Part shown: positions 10,281 to 20,346 of the stretch, in pieces
Layout of the letters: the number at the start of each line of letters is the position of its first letter
Position numbering within the stretch: position 1 is the stretch's first letter
NCBI RefSeq assembly: GCF_000166775.1
Contig: NC_014720.1
Coordinates: 1,172,501 to 1,236,500, forward strand
Source of the DNA: Caldicellulosiruptor kronotskyensis 2002
Lineage (GTDB): Bacteria > Bacillota > Thermoanaerobacteria > Caldicellulosiruptorales > Caldicellulosiruptoraceae
Length of the DNA stretch: 64,000 nt
Direction of reading: 5' to 3'
Translations under genes and position numbers: made by a program
The notes under the pieces: model-generated
Database searches by the model: none
The model's input: only the letters and a program-made list of their open reading frames with translations
Told to the model about the DNA's origin: nothing

Positions 10281-11605
10281 GTTATCATGATATTAGAAAT
10301 AGTATACCTTTCTTTGAAGAATATTCAAACTATTCAATTGACCTATCAAATATAGATTTTGATTCAATCGTAGAGGATTTCTTTTTCTTTGAAAATTCCC
10401 AGATGGTAGCATTTTGCCTTGATAGGCTTTTGTGTGTTACAGTTTACCGTGACAGGATCGAGATTGATTTTGAAGGAACTAAAGATGTTTTCTTTGAGGA
10501 TATTCCTGCAATGCTTGATAGTATATTGGAAATCTTAATTCGAAAGAATGCTTATATCACCTGTCAGTTTAACTACCATGCGGTAAATCTGTTAGAAGAC
10601 ATATATTTAACTGACAGTCCTTATATAGTTTTAAATGTTTACAGAAAAAATGTGTTTGTTGACAAACTTACAGGCAAGAAAACTCTTTTGGTAAGTAGCA
10701 AAGAATTTGAAAAAGCTGCTGCAATAAATTTAAAGAAGTATCAAAGAACTTTGTTTGATATAAAAAGCAATGTGGTCTTTTCGACTCCAAAAGAGTACTT
10801 TATCAGCACTGTCAAGCAGGCAAAAGAGGATATCAGAAATGGTGAGATTTTTCAGATTGTTCTGTCTCAAATAATAATGGTCAAAAGCAATATATCGACA
10901 AACCATCTTTTTTACACAATGAAAGAGAGAAATCCTTCAGAGTACAGCATTGTGATAAACAATGAAGAAAGCCAAATAATTTGTTTTTCGCCAGAGACTC
11001 TTATAAAGAAAAAAGGAAACACAGTAAAGACATTTCCAATTGCAGGAACGTACAGGATAAACGAAGGCGATGATATTGCCCAGAAAAAGATTGAGATACT
11101 GAAAGACAAAAAAGAGATAAGTGAACATGTCATGCTTGTTGACCTTGCGCGAAATGACCTTGGCAGGATTTCAAAACCCGGGACTGTAAAAGTAGAAGAG
11201 TACTTGAGAATAAAAAGGCTTTATAATCTCATTCATATATATTCAGTTGTAACAGGTGAACTTGAAGAAAAGAGCCTCACAAAAACGATACTATCTGTTT
11301 TTCCGGCCGGGACGCTGACCGGCGCACCAAAGATAAGAGCTATGCAGCTAATTGAAAAGTACGAAAGGCAGAGAAGAGATCTTTACGGAGGAGCAATTGG
11401 ATATATCTACAAAGACCAGTTTGACCTTGCCATAGCTATAAGAATGGCTGTGAAGGACAAAAAGGAAAGCATTATCAAGCTTCAAAGTGGTGCGGGAATT
11501 GTAAATTTGTCAGTGCCAGAGAATGAGTATCAGGAGTGTTTGACCAAGCTCAGAGCGTTTTTGAGGATAATGGAGGTGAACGAGGATGATATTGTTAATA
11601 GATAA
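10232..11605 (+). CDS. trpE: Anthranilate synthase component I
   Basis: About 457 residues. It makes anthranilate from chorismate using ammonia delivered by TrpG. The chorismate-binding C-terminal half shows IFQIVLSQ, SPETLIK, FPIAGTYR, VDLARNDLGR, AGTLTGAPKIRAMQLI, YGGAIGYI and QSGAGIV. The N-terminal domain is divergent and short. No ATG, GTG or TTG follows the attenuator in frame before about codon 50, and there is no ribosome-binding site there, so translation must start at 10232 (GGAG 12 nt upstream) or at 10220. The attenuator hairpin is therefore inside the coding region. Confidence 0.9.
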   Translation: MKKVANVRPDSSSGLFCYHDIRNSIPFFEEYSNYSIDLSNIDFDSIVEDFFFFENSQMVAFCLDRLLCVTVYRDRIEIDFEGTKDVFFEDIPAMLDSILEILIRKNAYITCQFNYHAVNLLEDIYLTDSPYIVLNVYRKNVFVDKLTGKKTLLVSSKEFEKAAAINLKKYQRTLFDIKSNVVFSTPKEYFISTVKQAKEDIRNGEIFQIVLSQIIMVKSNISTNHLFYTMKERNPSEYSIVINNEESQIICFSPETLIKKKGNTVKTFPIAGTYRINEGDDIAQKKIEILKDKKEISEHVMLVDLARNDLGRISKPGTVKVEEYLRIKRLYNLIHIYSVVTGELEEKSLTKTILSVFPAGTLTGAPKIRAMQLIEKYERQRRDLYGGAIGYIYKDQFDLAIAIRMAVKDKKESIIKLQSGAGIVNLSVPENEYQECLTKLRAFLRIMEVNEDDIVNR

Positions 11606-12197
11606 CTATGACTCTTTTACGTTTAATCTTTACCAGATGATTGCAAGTAAAGCAAAGGTTTTGGTGTTCAGAAACGACAAGGTTACAGTTGATACAATAA
11701 AAAAGTTAAATCCGGCTGGTATAATAATTTCTCCGGGTCCTGGCAGTCCAAAAGATGCGGGTGTGAGCAAAGAGGTTGTAAATACATTTGCGGGTAGTAT
11801 TCCAATCTTGGGTGTGTGCCTTGGTCATCAGGTGATTGGAGAATGTTTTGGAGCACGAGTAATTCATGCAAAGACAATTTACCATGGAATGAGATCGAGG
11901 GTTGACCTGCTTGAAAGCGGGAAAAGAAGCAGACTTTTTAAAGGTGTGCCAGAGAGATTTTTTGCAGGAAGGTACCATTCACTTGTGGTTGAGAAATCTT
12001 CGTCTTTAAAACAGCTTGAGATAGCTGCTGTGAGTGAAGATGATGAGGTCATGTCCTTGGTAAATGATAACTTGAGAGTCTATGGGATTCAGTTTCATCC
12101 TGAGTCAATCCTGACTCCTGATGGCGAGACAATTATTCAAAACTTTTTAGAAATATGCTATGATGGGGTGGAAAAAGATGCTCATCGATGTGCTTGA
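11586..12197 (+). CDS. trpG: Anthranilate synthase component II (glutamine amidotransferase)
   Basis: 203 residues, class I amidotransferase that feeds ammonia to TrpE. The oxyanion motif is [11 protein letters not shown] (49-59). The nucleophile Cys78 lies in GVCLGHQ, and the catalytic His171 and Glu173 in QFHPESI. It overlaps trpE by 20 nt, so the two subunits are translationally coupled. The short length and lack of a PabA-specific partner in the operon support a dedicated tryptophan role. Confidence 0.95.
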   Translation: MILLIDNYDSFTFNLYQMIASKAKVLVFRNDKVTVDTIKKLNPAGIIISPGPGSPKDAGVSKEVVNTFAGSIPILGVCLGHQVIGECFGARVIHAKTIYHGMRSRVDLLESGKRSRLFKGVPERFFAGRYHSLVVEKSSSLKQLEIAAVSEDDEVMSLVNDNLRVYGIQFHPESILTPDGETIIQNFLEICYDGVEKDAHRCA

Positions 12198-13188
12198 GCT
12201 TGTGACAAACAAAAAGGATTTGGAATATGACCAGGTAAAAAATCTTCTTGACAATATCTTGGAAGGAGAACTTGATGAGATAAAGTTTGGTGCATTTTTG
12301 GCAGCGCTAAAAACAAAGGGTGAAACAGAAAAAGAAATTTCGGCATTTGTTGATGCCTTTTATGACAAGGCAAAAAAACTCAACTTTGACCATCAAGCTA
12401 CAATTGATACATGTGGAACAGGTGGCGATGGAAAAGGCACATTTAACATCTCAACAGCTGCAGCTATTGTCCTTAGCTGTTTTGACGTAAAAGTAGCAAA
12501 ACATGGTAACAGAAGCATTACAAGCAACTCAGGCTCAGCTGATATCTTAGAAAAACTTGGAATTGATATTCAAGCTGAGGAAGATAAAATTTTAGAAGGG
12601 CTTGAGAAACTCAACTTTGCGTTTTTATTTGCACCACTGTATCATCCTGCTATGAAAAAGGTTGCAAATTTAAGAAGATCACTTGGTATCAGAACTGTTT
12701 TTAACATCTTAGGTCCGCTTTTGAACCCTGTACCACTTAAATATCAGGTTGTTGGGACATTCAGCTTTGATGCGCAGGATAAAGTGGCTTCTGTGTTAAG
12801 AGGCAAGAGAAAAAAAGCTGCTGTCATACATAGTCTTGACGGGCTTGACGAGATTTCCATTTCTCAAAAGACAAGGGTGCTTGAGATACAAGACAAGAAT
12901 CTCAGAGAATATTATATTGACCCAAAAGACTATGGAATTGAATTTGATACAAGCTCAATTAGAGGCTTTTCGCCTGAAGAAAATGCAAGGATTTTGATAA
13001 GTGTGCTTGAGGGAGAAAAATCGCCTTATTTTTGGGCTGTTGTTTTAAATTGTGGATTTGCACTTTACATTTGTGAGGTTGCAAAAGATGTTGAAGAAGG
13101 AATTAAGCTTTCCTCAAAAGCAATCGAGAGCAAAGAAGCTTATTTAAAGCTCAAAGACTTGCAGCAGTTTTATAAATCGGGAGTGTAA
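12178..13188 (+). CDS. trpD: Anthranilate phosphoribosyltransferase
   Basis: Transfers phosphoribosyl from PRPP to anthranilate. 336 residues from the ATG at 12178, which has GGGGTGG upstream and gives the same 20-nt overlap with trpG that trpG has with trpE; an in-frame ATG at 12160 is less likely. Conserved motifs are [16 protein letters not shown] (PRPP diphosphate loop), [21 protein letters not shown] and NILGPLLNP. Third gene of the operon. Confidence 0.94.
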   Translation: MLIDVLELVTNKKDLEYDQVKNLLDNILEGELDEIKFGAFLAALKTKGETEKEISAFVDAFYDKAKKLNFDHQATIDTCGTGGDGKGTFNISTAAAIVLSCFDVKVAKHGNRSITSNSGSADILEKLGIDIQAEEDKILEGLEKLNFAFLFAPLYHPAMKKVANLRRSLGIRTVFNILGPLLNPVPLKYQVVGTFSFDAQDKVASVLRGKRKKAAVIHSLDGLDEISISQKTRVLEIQDKNLREYYIDPKDYGIEFDTSSIRGFSPEENARILISVLEGEKSPYFWAVVLNCGFALYICEVAKDVEEGIKLSSKAIESKEAYLKLKDLQQFYKSGV

Positions 13189-13194
13189 TTAAAA

Positions 13195-13977
13195 ATGAGT
13201 GTGCTTGAGCGTATCTTGAGCTATAAAAAGGAAGAGGTTGAAAAGTGCAAAAATCTCATACCTGTTGAGAAAATGAAGAAACTTGCAGTTGAGAAGATTA
13301 AAGGTGGCTATTCGGAAAACAGGTTCAAAAGAATATTCAAAAAAGATAAATTCTGTATAATTGGTGAAATAAAAAGAGCATCACCATCGGAGGGTGTAAT
13401 ATCAGAGGATGCTAATGCAAAAGCAATAGCAAAGATGTATGAAGATTTAGGGTTTTTTGCCATATCAGTTTTGACAGAAAGATTTTTTTTCAAGGGTTCA
13501 GAACAAGATTTGATGGAAGTAAAAAAAGTGGTATCTCTGCCTGTGCTAAGAAAAGACTTTATCATTGATATCTGGCAGCTTTACCAGACAAAGATGATAG
13601 GCGCAGACGCAGCTTTGCTTATCACAAAAGCTTTGTCAGAGAAGCAGCTTGCAATATTTATTAAGATTTTGGAAATTCTTGACATAGTACCGCTTGTTGA
13701 GGTTGAAAATGAATATGAAATTGAAAAAGCTTTGAAGTGTGGTGCAAAACTCATAGGAATCAACAACAGAAACTTAGATGATTTGTCCATCGACATAACA
13801 AAGACAGAAAGGCTTTTGAAGTATATTCCAAAGGAAGTCGCTGTGATAAGCGAAAGTGGAATTAAGACAAAAGAGGATTTTGACTATATTCTCTCGCTCG
13901 GTGTTGATGGATGTTTGATAGGGACATCTTTTATGAAATCGCAAAATCCGCTTGAAATAATTGGTGATAGGATATGA
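13195..13977 (+). CDS. trpC: Indole-3-glycerol-phosphate synthase
   Basis: 260-residue TIM barrel that closes the indole ring from CdRP. Motifs: IGEIKRASPSEG (catalytic Lys), VLTERFFFKGS, VLRKDFIID (catalytic Lys), LVEVENEYE, IGINNRNL, ISESGI and GCLIGTSFM (phosphate binding). A run of eight T (13483-13490) lies inside the gene and the frame is intact, useful when judging frameshifts elsewhere in the window. It overlaps trpF by 4 nt. Confidence 0.95.
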   Translation: MSVLERILSYKKEEVEKCKNLIPVEKMKKLAVEKIKGGYSENRFKRIFKKDKFCIIGEIKRASPSEGVISEDANAKAIAKMYEDLGFFAISVLTERFFFKGSEQDLMEVKKVVSLPVLRKDFIIDIWQLYQTKMIGADAALLITKALSEKQLAIFIKILEILDIVPLVEVENEYEIEKALKCGAKLIGINNRNLDDLSIDITKTERLLKYIPKEVAVISESGIKTKEDFDYILSLGVDGCLIGTSFMKSQNPLEIIGDRI

Positions 13978-14588
13978 TAGTAAAGTTTTGCGGGCTAAAG
14001 AGGCTTGTTGACATTGAGATGTGCAATAAACTTCAGCCTGATATGATAGGCTTAATATTTGCTCAAAGTCCGAGAAAGGTTGAAAAAGACCTTGCAAAAG
14101 ATATTGTTTTAGCTAAAAGTCCTTCAATAAAATCAGTTGGAGTTTTCAAGGACCAAAACATATCAGAGGTTATAAAAATAGCGACTTATCTTCAACTTGA
14201 CTTTGTGCAGCTGCACGGCAAAGAAAATTATGAATATATAAAGCATTTGAAAGACCTTGGATTTAGGGTCATAAAGGCTATTGAAGTTGAAAGACAACAA
14301 GATTTAATAGAAGCTAAACGCTATACAGAAATAGCTGACTTTGTGCTTCTTGACAGACCAAAAGGCAGTAGTTTGGATATCACAGAGGTTGCAAAACTTG
14401 CTGACTTTGGTTATATCATTGCAGGTGGAATAACACCTGAAAATATAGATAAATACCTAAATCTAAATCCAATTGGGATTGACATCAGCTCAGGAATTGA
14501 GACAAATGGTTTCAAAGATTTTACAAAGATGAAAAAGATTATTGAAAAAGTAAATAAACACAAGGTTGGTGAAACAAAAAATGGATAG
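13974..14588 (+). CDS. trpF: Phosphoribosylanthranilate isomerase
   Basis: 204-residue TIM barrel that isomerises PRA to CdRP, the step before TrpC. Catalytic Cys lies in KFCGLKR (about 4-10), followed by VGVFKDQ, VQLHGKE, the catalytic Asp region LLDRPKGSS, and the phosphate-binding [10 protein letters not shown] and [12 protein letters not shown]. It is separate from trpC here, unlike in enterobacteria. The start overlaps trpC by 4 nt and its end overlaps trpB by 8 nt. Confidence 0.95.
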   Translation: MIVKFCGLKRLVDIEMCNKLQPDMIGLIFAQSPRKVEKDLAKDIVLAKSPSIKSVGVFKDQNISEVIKIATYLQLDFVQLHGKENYEYIKHLKDLGFRVIKAIEVERQQDLIEAKRYTEIADFVLLDRPKGSSLDITEVAKLADFGYIIAGGITPENIDKYLNLNPIGIDISSGIETNGFKDFTKMKKIIEKVNKHKVGETKNG

Positions 14589-15762
14589 GTATTTTGGAAG
14601 GTTTGGTGGAATGTATGCCCCAGAAACTCTTATGCCAGCTCTTTTAGAGATAGAAGAAGAGTTTTGCAAGCTTGTGAATGACGAAAAATTCAATCAAGAG
14701 TATGAGTACTATCTCAAAAACTATGTTGGAAGACCATCGCCACTTTACTTTGCCAAAAACTTGAGCGATCATCTTGGAGTTAAAATATATCTCAAAAGAG
14801 AAGACCTGAACCACACCGGTGCACACAAGATAAACAACTGCATTGGTCAGGCACTTTTGGCAAAGCATATGGGTAAAAAAAGACTTATTGCCGAGACAGG
14901 AGCTGGTCAGCACGGTGTTGCGACGGCTACAGTTGCTGCTCTTTTTGGGATGGAATGTGAGATATTTATGGGTGAAGAGGATGCAAAAAGGCAGTTTCAT
15001 AACGTGCAGAGGATGAAAATGCTTGGCAGTAAGGTAAGAGTAGTTAGTAAGGGAAGCAAGACATTAAAAGATGCAATAAACGAGGCAATGCGTGACTGGA
15101 GCGAGACCTTTGAATATACCTTTTACCTTTTTGGTACAGCTGCAGGACCTCATCCGTTCCCAACAATTGTAAAATACTTTCAAAGTGTGATTGGGAAAGA
15201 GACAAAAGATCAGATAATAAAGCTTGAAGGAAAACTTCCAGACTATATCTTTGCATGTGTAGGTGGTGGTTCTAATGCAATTGGTATCTTCTCAGCATTT
15301 TTGGAAGATCATGAGGTAAAGCTTATCGGTGTTGAGGGTGCAGGAGAGGGGATACATACAGGTAAAACGGCTGCGACGCTATGTAGCGGGTCTGTCGGAA
15401 TCTTGCACGGTGCTAAAACGTATATTTTACAGGATGAGGAAGGGCAAATTCTAAACACACATTCGATCTCAGCAGGACTTGACTACCCTGGTGTTGGACC
15501 TGAACATGCGTATTTGAAAGAGACAGGAAGAGTTGAGTATGTGGGGGCTACTGATAAAGAAGCTGTGGATGCATTTTTGCTGCTCACAAGGCTTGAAGGG
15601 ATAATTCCGGCGCTGGAGTCAAGTCATGCTCTTGCAGAGGTTATTAAAAGGGCGAAAATGGGACTGTTTAAAACCAGTGACATTGTTGTTGTGAACCTTT
15701 CTGGAAGAGGTGATAAGGATATAAACACAGTACTTGAGCTTTGGAAGGATGATGAGATATGA
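14581..15762 (+). CDS. trpB: Tryptophan synthase beta chain
   Basis: 393 residues, PLP enzyme that joins indole and serine. N-terminal [19 protein letters not shown] lysine Lys83 in [21 protein letters not shown]; phosphate-binding GGGSNAIG; C-terminal LSGRGDKD. This is the TrpB1 type that pairs with TrpA. The ATG at 14581 (AAGGTTGGTG upstream) is preferred to the in-frame ATG at 14566 because homologues begin at this point. It overlaps trpF by 8 nt and trpA by 4 nt. Confidence 0.95.
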   Translation: MDRYFGRFGGMYAPETLMPALLEIEEEFCKLVNDEKFNQEYEYYLKNYVGRPSPLYFAKNLSDHLGVKIYLKREDLNHTGAHKINNCIGQALLAKHMGKKRLIAETGAGQHGVATATVAALFGMECEIFMGEEDAKRQFHNVQRMKMLGSKVRVVSKGSKTLKDAINEAMRDWSETFEYTFYLFGTAAGPHPFPTIVKYFQSVIGKETKDQIIKLEGKLPDYIFACVGGGSNAIGIFSAFLEDHEVKLIGVEGAGEGIHTGKTAATLCSGSVGILHGAKTYILQDEEGQILNTHSISAGLDYPGVGPEHAYLKETGRVEYVGATDKEAVDAFLLLTRLEGIIPALESSHALAEVIKRAKMGLFKTSDIVVVNLSGRGDKDINTVLELWKDDEI

Positions 15763-16529
15763 ATTTAATAGATGAAAGATTTGAAAAGCTAAAAAAAGAG
15801 GGAAAAAAAGCTTTCATAGGCTATGTTACGTTTGGGTATCCAACTTTTGAAGAAACACTTTGGTTTATAAAGCTTGTATATTCATATGTAGACATTTTAG
15901 AGATTGGTTTTCCTTTTTCTGACCCTATTGCAGATGGAGAAATTATTCAAAAAGCTTCTATAAAAGCTCTCAGTGAAGGTGTCAAATTGAGCCACCTTTT
16001 TGAAAGCATTGAAAAGTTTAAAAAAGATAAGCCGGTTGTGCTAATGTTGTATGCAAACACAGTTTACAAAAAGGGAATTGATAGGTTTTTTGAAAGTTGC
16101 AAAGCTTGCGGTGTGGATGGCGTGATAATCCCAGATGTTTCGTTTGAAGAGAGCTTTGAGTTTAAAGAATCAGCTGAAAAGTTTGGTGTTACTTATATTG
16201 ACCTTGTATCAATATCTTCTCTTGAGAGAGCAAAAATGATAGGTAGGCAGAGCCGCGGTTTTTTGTATTGTGTTTCAAGAAAAGGCGTGACAGGTTTCAA
16301 AGGGCAGATTGATGATAGAATCTTTACTTTTCTAAAAGAACTGAAAACCGTTACATCAACACCTTTGGCAGTTGGATTTGGTATAAAGAGTAAAGAAGAT
16401 GTTCAGAAGTTCAAAGACCTTGCAGATGGTATTGTCATTGGAAGCGCAATAATCACAAAGATAGATGAAGGAAAAGACAAGCTTGAAGATTTTTTGAAAG
16501 AAATCTCTGAAAGTCTAAAACACAAATAA
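15759..16529 (+). CDS. trpA: Tryptophan synthase alpha chain
   Basis: 256-residue TIM barrel that releases indole from indole-3-glycerol phosphate. The catalytic pair is Glu48 ([12 protein letters not shown]) and Asp59 (IADG). Phosphate-binding elements are GVTGFKG and VGFGI...GSAI. Last gene of the seven-gene trp operon; a strong terminator follows within 10 nt. Confidence 0.95.
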   Translation: MNLIDERFEKLKKEGKKAFIGYVTFGYPTFEETLWFIKLVYSYVDILEIGFPFSDPIADGEIIQKASIKALSEGVKLSHLFESIEKFKKDKPVVLMLYANTVYKKGIDRFFESCKACGVDGVIIPDVSFEESFEFKESAEKFGVTYIDLVSISSLERAKMIGRQSRGFLYCVSRKGVTGFKGQIDDRIFTFLKELKTVTSTPLAVGFGIKSKEDVQKFKDLADGIVIGSAIITKIDEGKDKLEDFLKEISESLKHK

Positions 16530-16535
16530 ATTTAA

Positions 16536-16561
16536 GGGGATGCTAAAAACATCCCCTTTTT
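16536..16561 (+). terminator. trp operon terminator
   Basis: GGGGATG (16536-16542), loop, CATCCCC (16550-16556), then five T. The A residues before the 5' arm could let it also serve the small minus-strand gene that ends at 16591. Confidence 0.9.
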
Positions 16562-16590
16562 ATATTTTCGCCTTCCTGCCGTGCTACCCT

Positions 16591-16770
16591 TCAATTTACA
16601 GGAACCTCCGTATTTTCACTTTCTTTCAAAAGTCGACTGATTTTCTTTGGTGTCTCCTCAATTTTTGAAAACTCTTCTGCTTCAAGATTCTCAAGTTCAA
16701 CTGGCAAGTTGAATTCTTTTAAATTTATCAAGTTGTAATCAAAATAGATGTCACACCTTGGAGCAAACAT
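16591..16770 (-). CDS. Small protein of 59 residues, unknown function
   Basis: An open frame of 59 codons with ATG at 16770 and a very strong ribosome-binding site (GGAAGGGGGGA, 7-8 nt upstream). The protein starts MFAPRCDIYFDYNLINLK and ends with an acidic/lysine-rich stretch; there is no membrane segment and no recognised motif. It fills the only long gap between trpA and ecfA1. Strong translation signals and gene-like codon use argue that it is real. Confidence 0.6.
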   Translation of the reverse strand: MFAPRCDIYFDYNLINLKEFNLPVELENLEAEEFSKIEETPKKISRLLKESENTEVPVN

Positions 16771-16876
16771 TTCAAATCCCCCCTTCCAATATATATTATA
16801 CCCTCTTTTTCGTTAATATGTTTGATGTATGCAGGGATACTTCAAAAATACATGTATATTTAAGGCCAAAAATTTT

Positions 16877-16885
16877 TGCTATAAT
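16877..16885 (+). promoter_or_regulatory. Extended -10 promoter for the ecf-truA operon
   Basis: TGCTATAAT (16877-16885) is a perfect extended -10 element, 33 nt before the ecfA1 ATG; AAGGAG (16904-16909) serves as ribosome-binding site. Confidence 0.55.
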
Positions 16886-16918
16886 AGAATGTAGTTTGGC
16901 AAAAAGGAGAAAAGAAAA

Positions 16919-17755
16919 ATGAGCGCTTTTATAGAGTTTAAAAATGTCAGCTTTTCATATGTAAGCTCTGATGGGACAAGAACACCAGCTTTGATTGATA
17001 TAAATCTTAAGATTGAAAGAGGAGAATTTGTTGCGATATTGGGGCTAAATGGTTCTGGTAAATCAACCCTTGCAAAACTAATAAACGGTCTTTTAATACC
17101 AGAAAAAGGCGATGTAATTGTAGATGGTATGAATACAAAAGATGTAGAAAAAGTCTGGGATATAAGAAGAAAGTGTGGATATATATTTCAAAACCCTGAC
17201 AACCAGCTTGTTGCATCAATTGTTGAAGAAGATGTTGCATTTGGACCTGAAAACTTAGGAATGCCGAGAGAAAAGATAAGAAAAGCTGTTGACAGCGCAC
17301 TTTTGGCTGTGGAGATGATGGAATATAAAAACTATGCCACGTACAAACTGTCTGGTGGGCAAAAACAGAGGGTTGCAATTGCTGGTGTTCTGGCGATGAA
17401 ACCAGAGTGCATCATATTGGATGAGCCAACCTCTATGCTTGACCCAAAAGGAAGAAAAGAGGTTATAGCTACTATACAAAGACTTAATAAGGAAGAGAGA
17501 AAGACCATTGTTTTGGTCACACACAATATCGACGAGATGATCTTGAGCCAAAGAAGCATTGTGCTGGATAAAGGACATATAAAGTTTGATGGTTCTTTTC
17601 TTGAGCTATTAAAGCTTGACTGGTTTTATGAGATGGGCTTTGACATGCCACAAATTTTGAAGCTCTCAATTGAACTTAAAAAAAGAGGTGTAAAGATTAA
17701 TAAAGAAATCTGGTCGGTTGACGAAATGGAGAGATTTTTATGTTCATTGAAATGA
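16919..17755 (+). CDS. ecfA1: Energy-coupling factor transporter ATPase EcfA1
   Basis: 278 residues. ABC ATPase of an ECF vitamin/metal transporter. Walker A GLNGSGKS at 42-49, Q-loop IFQNPDNQLVA, signature KLSGGQKQRVAIAG, Walker B CIILDEPTSMLDP, switch VTHNIDE. The Q-loop form FQNPDNQ is typical of EcfA1 (CbiO) proteins. It pairs with the next ATPase and EcfT; no substrate-binding S component is in the window, so this is probably a shared group II module. It overlaps ecfA2 by 16 nt. Confidence 0.92.
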   Translation: MSAFIEFKNVSFSYVSSDGTRTPALIDINLKIERGEFVAILGLNGSGKSTLAKLINGLLIPEKGDVIVDGMNTKDVEKVWDIRRKCGYIFQNPDNQLVASIVEEDVAFGPENLGMPREKIRKAVDSALLAVEMMEYKNYATYKLSGGQKQRVAIAGVLAMKPECIILDEPTSMLDPKGRKEVIATIQRLNKEERKTIVLVTHNIDEMILSQRSIVLDKGHIKFDGSFLELLKLDWFYEMGFDMPQILKLSIELKKRGVKINKEIWSVDEMERFLCSLK

Positions 17756-18606
17756 AAAATGTAGACTTCATATATGGCTACAAAACACCATTTGAAAAAA
17801 AGGCGCTTGAAAATATAAACCTATCAATAACAAAGGGAGAGTTTATTGGAATTATTGGCAAAACTGGTTCGGGCAAATCTACTTTGGTTCAGCTGATGAA
17901 CGGGCTTTTGGTGCCGCAGATAGGTGATGTTATTGTTGATGGTATAAATACAAAGGATAAAAAGCGGGCAAAGGAAATTCGAAAAAGAGTTGGGCTTGTG
18001 TTTCAATACCCTGAATATCAGCTATTTGAGGAGACAGTTTACAAAGACATAGCTTTTGGTCCTCAAAACCTTGGATTTTCTGAAGATGAAGTAAAAAGAA
18101 GGGTAGAAGAGGTATGTGAGCTTTTAGAGATACCCAAAGAACTTTTAGGAAAATCGCCGTTTGAACTTTCGGGTGGTCAAAAACGAAGGGTTGCAATTGC
18201 AGGAATACTTGCAATGGACCCAGATTGTATAATTCTTGATGAACCAACAGCCGGGCTTGATATGCGTGGTCGAAAAAGGATTTTTAATATCATAGAAAGA
18301 CTTCACAAAGAAGCAAAAAAGACAATAATTTTGATTTCACACAGCTTAGAAGATGTTGCAGTGCTCTGTGAGAGGGTTATTATTCTGAGCAAAGGCAAAG
18401 TTCATTTCGATGGTCCTAAACATCAGGCTTTTGAGAATATAGAACTTCTTGAAAAAAGTGGACTTTTGCCACCTGACATTCTTTATCTCCAACACAGATT
18501 AAAACTTAAGGGTTTTAAGATTGACAGGTTTGAATACAGTATTGAAAATGTTGCTGATATGATTGTGAAAAATCTTGCATTCAAAAGAGAAGGTGAAATG
18601 CTATAA
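17740..18606 (+). CDS. ecfA2: Energy-coupling factor transporter ATPase EcfA2
   Basis: 288 residues. Second ABC ATPase of the ECF module: Walker A GKTGSGKS at 40-47, Q-loop VFQYPEYQLFEETVYKDIAFG (EcfA2 type), signature ELSGGQKRRVAIAG, Walker B CIILDEPTAGLDM, switch ISHSLED. It would form a heterodimer with EcfA1 on the cytoplasmic face of EcfT. Its last base is the first base of the ecfT start (TAATGG). Confidence 0.92.
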   Translation: MFIEMKNVDFIYGYKTPFEKKALENINLSITKGEFIGIIGKTGSGKSTLVQLMNGLLVPQIGDVIVDGINTKDKKRAKEIRKRVGLVFQYPEYQLFEETVYKDIAFGPQNLGFSEDEVKRRVEEVCELLEIPKELLGKSPFELSGGQKRRVAIAGILAMDPDCIILDEPTAGLDMRGRKRIFNIIERLHKEAKKTIILISHSLEDVAVLCERVIILSKGKVHFDGPKHQAFENIELLEKSGLLPPDILYLQHRLKLKGFKIDRFEYSIENVADMIVKNLAFKREGEML

Positions 18607-19394
18607 TGGTTGACTTTGTGATTGGTCAGTATATAAAAAAAGATTCATTTGTGCACAGGCTTGATCCAAGGACAAAGATAATAGTTCTATTCTTTTTTTG
18701 TATCTCGATATTTGTGGTAAATAACTTTTATGGATATACATTTTTGTTTGCCTTAATACTTCTATGGATTTTGCTCTCAAAAGTAAACCCGCTTATACTT
18801 TTGCGCGGAACAAAACCTGTATTTATATTAATCCTTATAACAGTAGTTTTTAATCTTTTTATGACTCAAGGAAAACCTGTGATAAAGATATTAGGGCTTG
18901 TTATAACCGACAGAGGTATTGTTCTTTCTGTCTTTTTAGTAATTCGACTTTTACTGCTCATTTTTGCCACAAGCCTTCTTACTCTCACAACATCGCCAAT
19001 TGAAATAACAGATGCCCTGGAAGTATTATTAAAGCCCCTAAAAAAGGTAAAATTTCCTGTTCATGAAATCTCTATGATGATGTCAATTGCATTAAGGTTT
19101 ATACCAACCATCTACGAAGAGGCTGACAAGATTATGAAGGCTCAAATGTCAAGAGGTGCTGATTTTGAAACAGGGGGATTAATAAAAAAAGCAAAATCAC
19201 TTTTGCCGCTTTTGATTCCACTTTTTATTTCAGCTTTCAAAAGAGCAGATGAACTTGCAATTGCGATGGAAGCGCGCTGCTACAGAGGCTCAGAAGGTCG
19301 TACAAAGCTCAAAAAACTTGAGTTTGGACTTTCTGACTATATTTCGTTTGTTATATGTGGGATTTTAATCATACTTGCGATTGTTGTGAGGTGA
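18606..19394 (+). CDS. ecfT: Energy-coupling factor transporter transmembrane protein EcfT
   Basis: 262 residues with several transmembrane helices (about 25-60, 70-90, 100-130 and 240-260) and the two cytoplasmic coupling motifs with Ala/Ser-Arg-Gly: AQMSRGADF (near 180) and AMEARCYRG (near 220), which dock the two ATPases. Conserved in Firmicutes as ecfA1-ecfA2-ecfT-truA, the exact order seen here. Confidence 0.92.
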   Translation: MVDFVIGQYIKKDSFVHRLDPRTKIIVLFFFCISIFVVNNFYGYTFLFALILLWILLSKVNPLILLRGTKPVFILILITVVFNLFMTQGKPVIKILGLVITDRGIVLSVFLVIRLLLLIFATSLLTLTTSPIEITDALEVLLKPLKKVKFPVHEISMMMSIALRFIPTIYEEADKIMKAQMSRGADFETGGLIKKAKSLLPLLIPLFISAFKRADELAIAMEARCYRGSEGRTKLKKLEFGLSDYISFVICGILIILAIVVR

Positions 19395-19399
19395 AAAAC

Positions 19400-20134
19400 T
19401 TGAGAAATATTCTCTTGACCATAGAATATGATGGCACAGGATATTTTGGGTGGCAAAAACAGCCAAATAAAAAAACTATTCAGGGAACAATTGAAGAAGC
19501 TATAAAAAAGTTGACAGGCGAAGAGGTAAACTTGATTGGTTCTGGAAGAACAGACAGAGGTGTTCATGCTTTAAATCAAAAAGCTAATTTCAAAACAAGC
19601 AGCAAAATTCCAACAGACAAGTTTCCGCTTGCCTTAAATTCTGTCCTGCCTGGCGATATATCTATAAAAGACGCAATTGAGGTGCCTTTAGATTTTTCTG
19701 CGCGATACAGTGCAAGGCAGAAGACTTATAAGTATCTTATTTATAACAAAAAAAGCCGTCCTGCGCTTTTGAGAAACTATGCGTATTATTATCCATACCA
19801 GCTTGATGTTGATGCCATGCAAAGAACATGTGAATACTTTATAGGGGAGTATGACTTTAAAAGTTTTTGTTCTGCTGATTCTGAAGCAAAGACAACCATA
19901 AGGCGTGTATACAATGCATATTTGACCTTTGAAAATGAGTGCATTGCAATATATATAACAGCCAATGGCTTTCTTTACAACATGGCAAGGATTATCGCAG
20001 GAACAATCTTGGATGTGGGAGCAGGAAAATTAAAACCAATGGATATTCCGCTTATAATAGAAAGCAAAGACAGAACAAAGGCAGGAAAGACCTTGCCACC
20101 ATGGGGGCTTTACCTTGTTGATGTTGTTTACTGA
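19400..20134 (+). CDS. truA: tRNA pseudouridine(38-40) synthase TruA
   Basis: About 244 residues. Makes pseudouridine at positions 38-40 of tRNA anticodon stems. Catalytic Asp52 lies in GSGRTDRGVHAL; other landmarks are EYDGTGYFGWQKQP, FSARYSARQKTYKY and NGFLYNMARIIAG. The TTG at 19400 is preferred because GAGGTG lies 6 nt upstream and homologues begin RNILLTIEYDG; the frame is open upstream to 19355. It follows ecfT in the usual Firmicute order. Confidence 0.93.
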   Translation: MRNILLTIEYDGTGYFGWQKQPNKKTIQGTIEEAIKKLTGEEVNLIGSGRTDRGVHALNQKANFKTSSKIPTDKFPLALNSVLPGDISIKDAIEVPLDFSARYSARQKTYKYLIYNKKSRPALLRNYAYYYPYQLDVDAMQRTCEYFIGEYDFKSFCSADSEAKTTIRRVYNAYLTFENECIAIYITANGFLYNMARIIAGTILDVGAGKLKPMDIPLIIESKDRTKAGKTLPPWGLYLVDVVY

Positions 20135-20144
20135 CAAAAATAAA

Positions 20145-20221
<77 letters not shown>

Positions 20222-20346
20222 ACCAGTTAGCTATTTACTTTTTGCAGTATGTATTATAACATATATTTTGTAAAATGCAAATATCAAATGAAGGCTGCAA
20301 TTGAACATAAAAGAAAATTTGAAGAATGTAACAGGGAGTACTTTAA

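Noticed and set aside
10220-10290. trp leader peptide with tandem Trp codons (ribosome-stalling attenuation)
   Set aside because: The short coding stretch before the terminator has no tryptophan codons and runs in frame into trpE.
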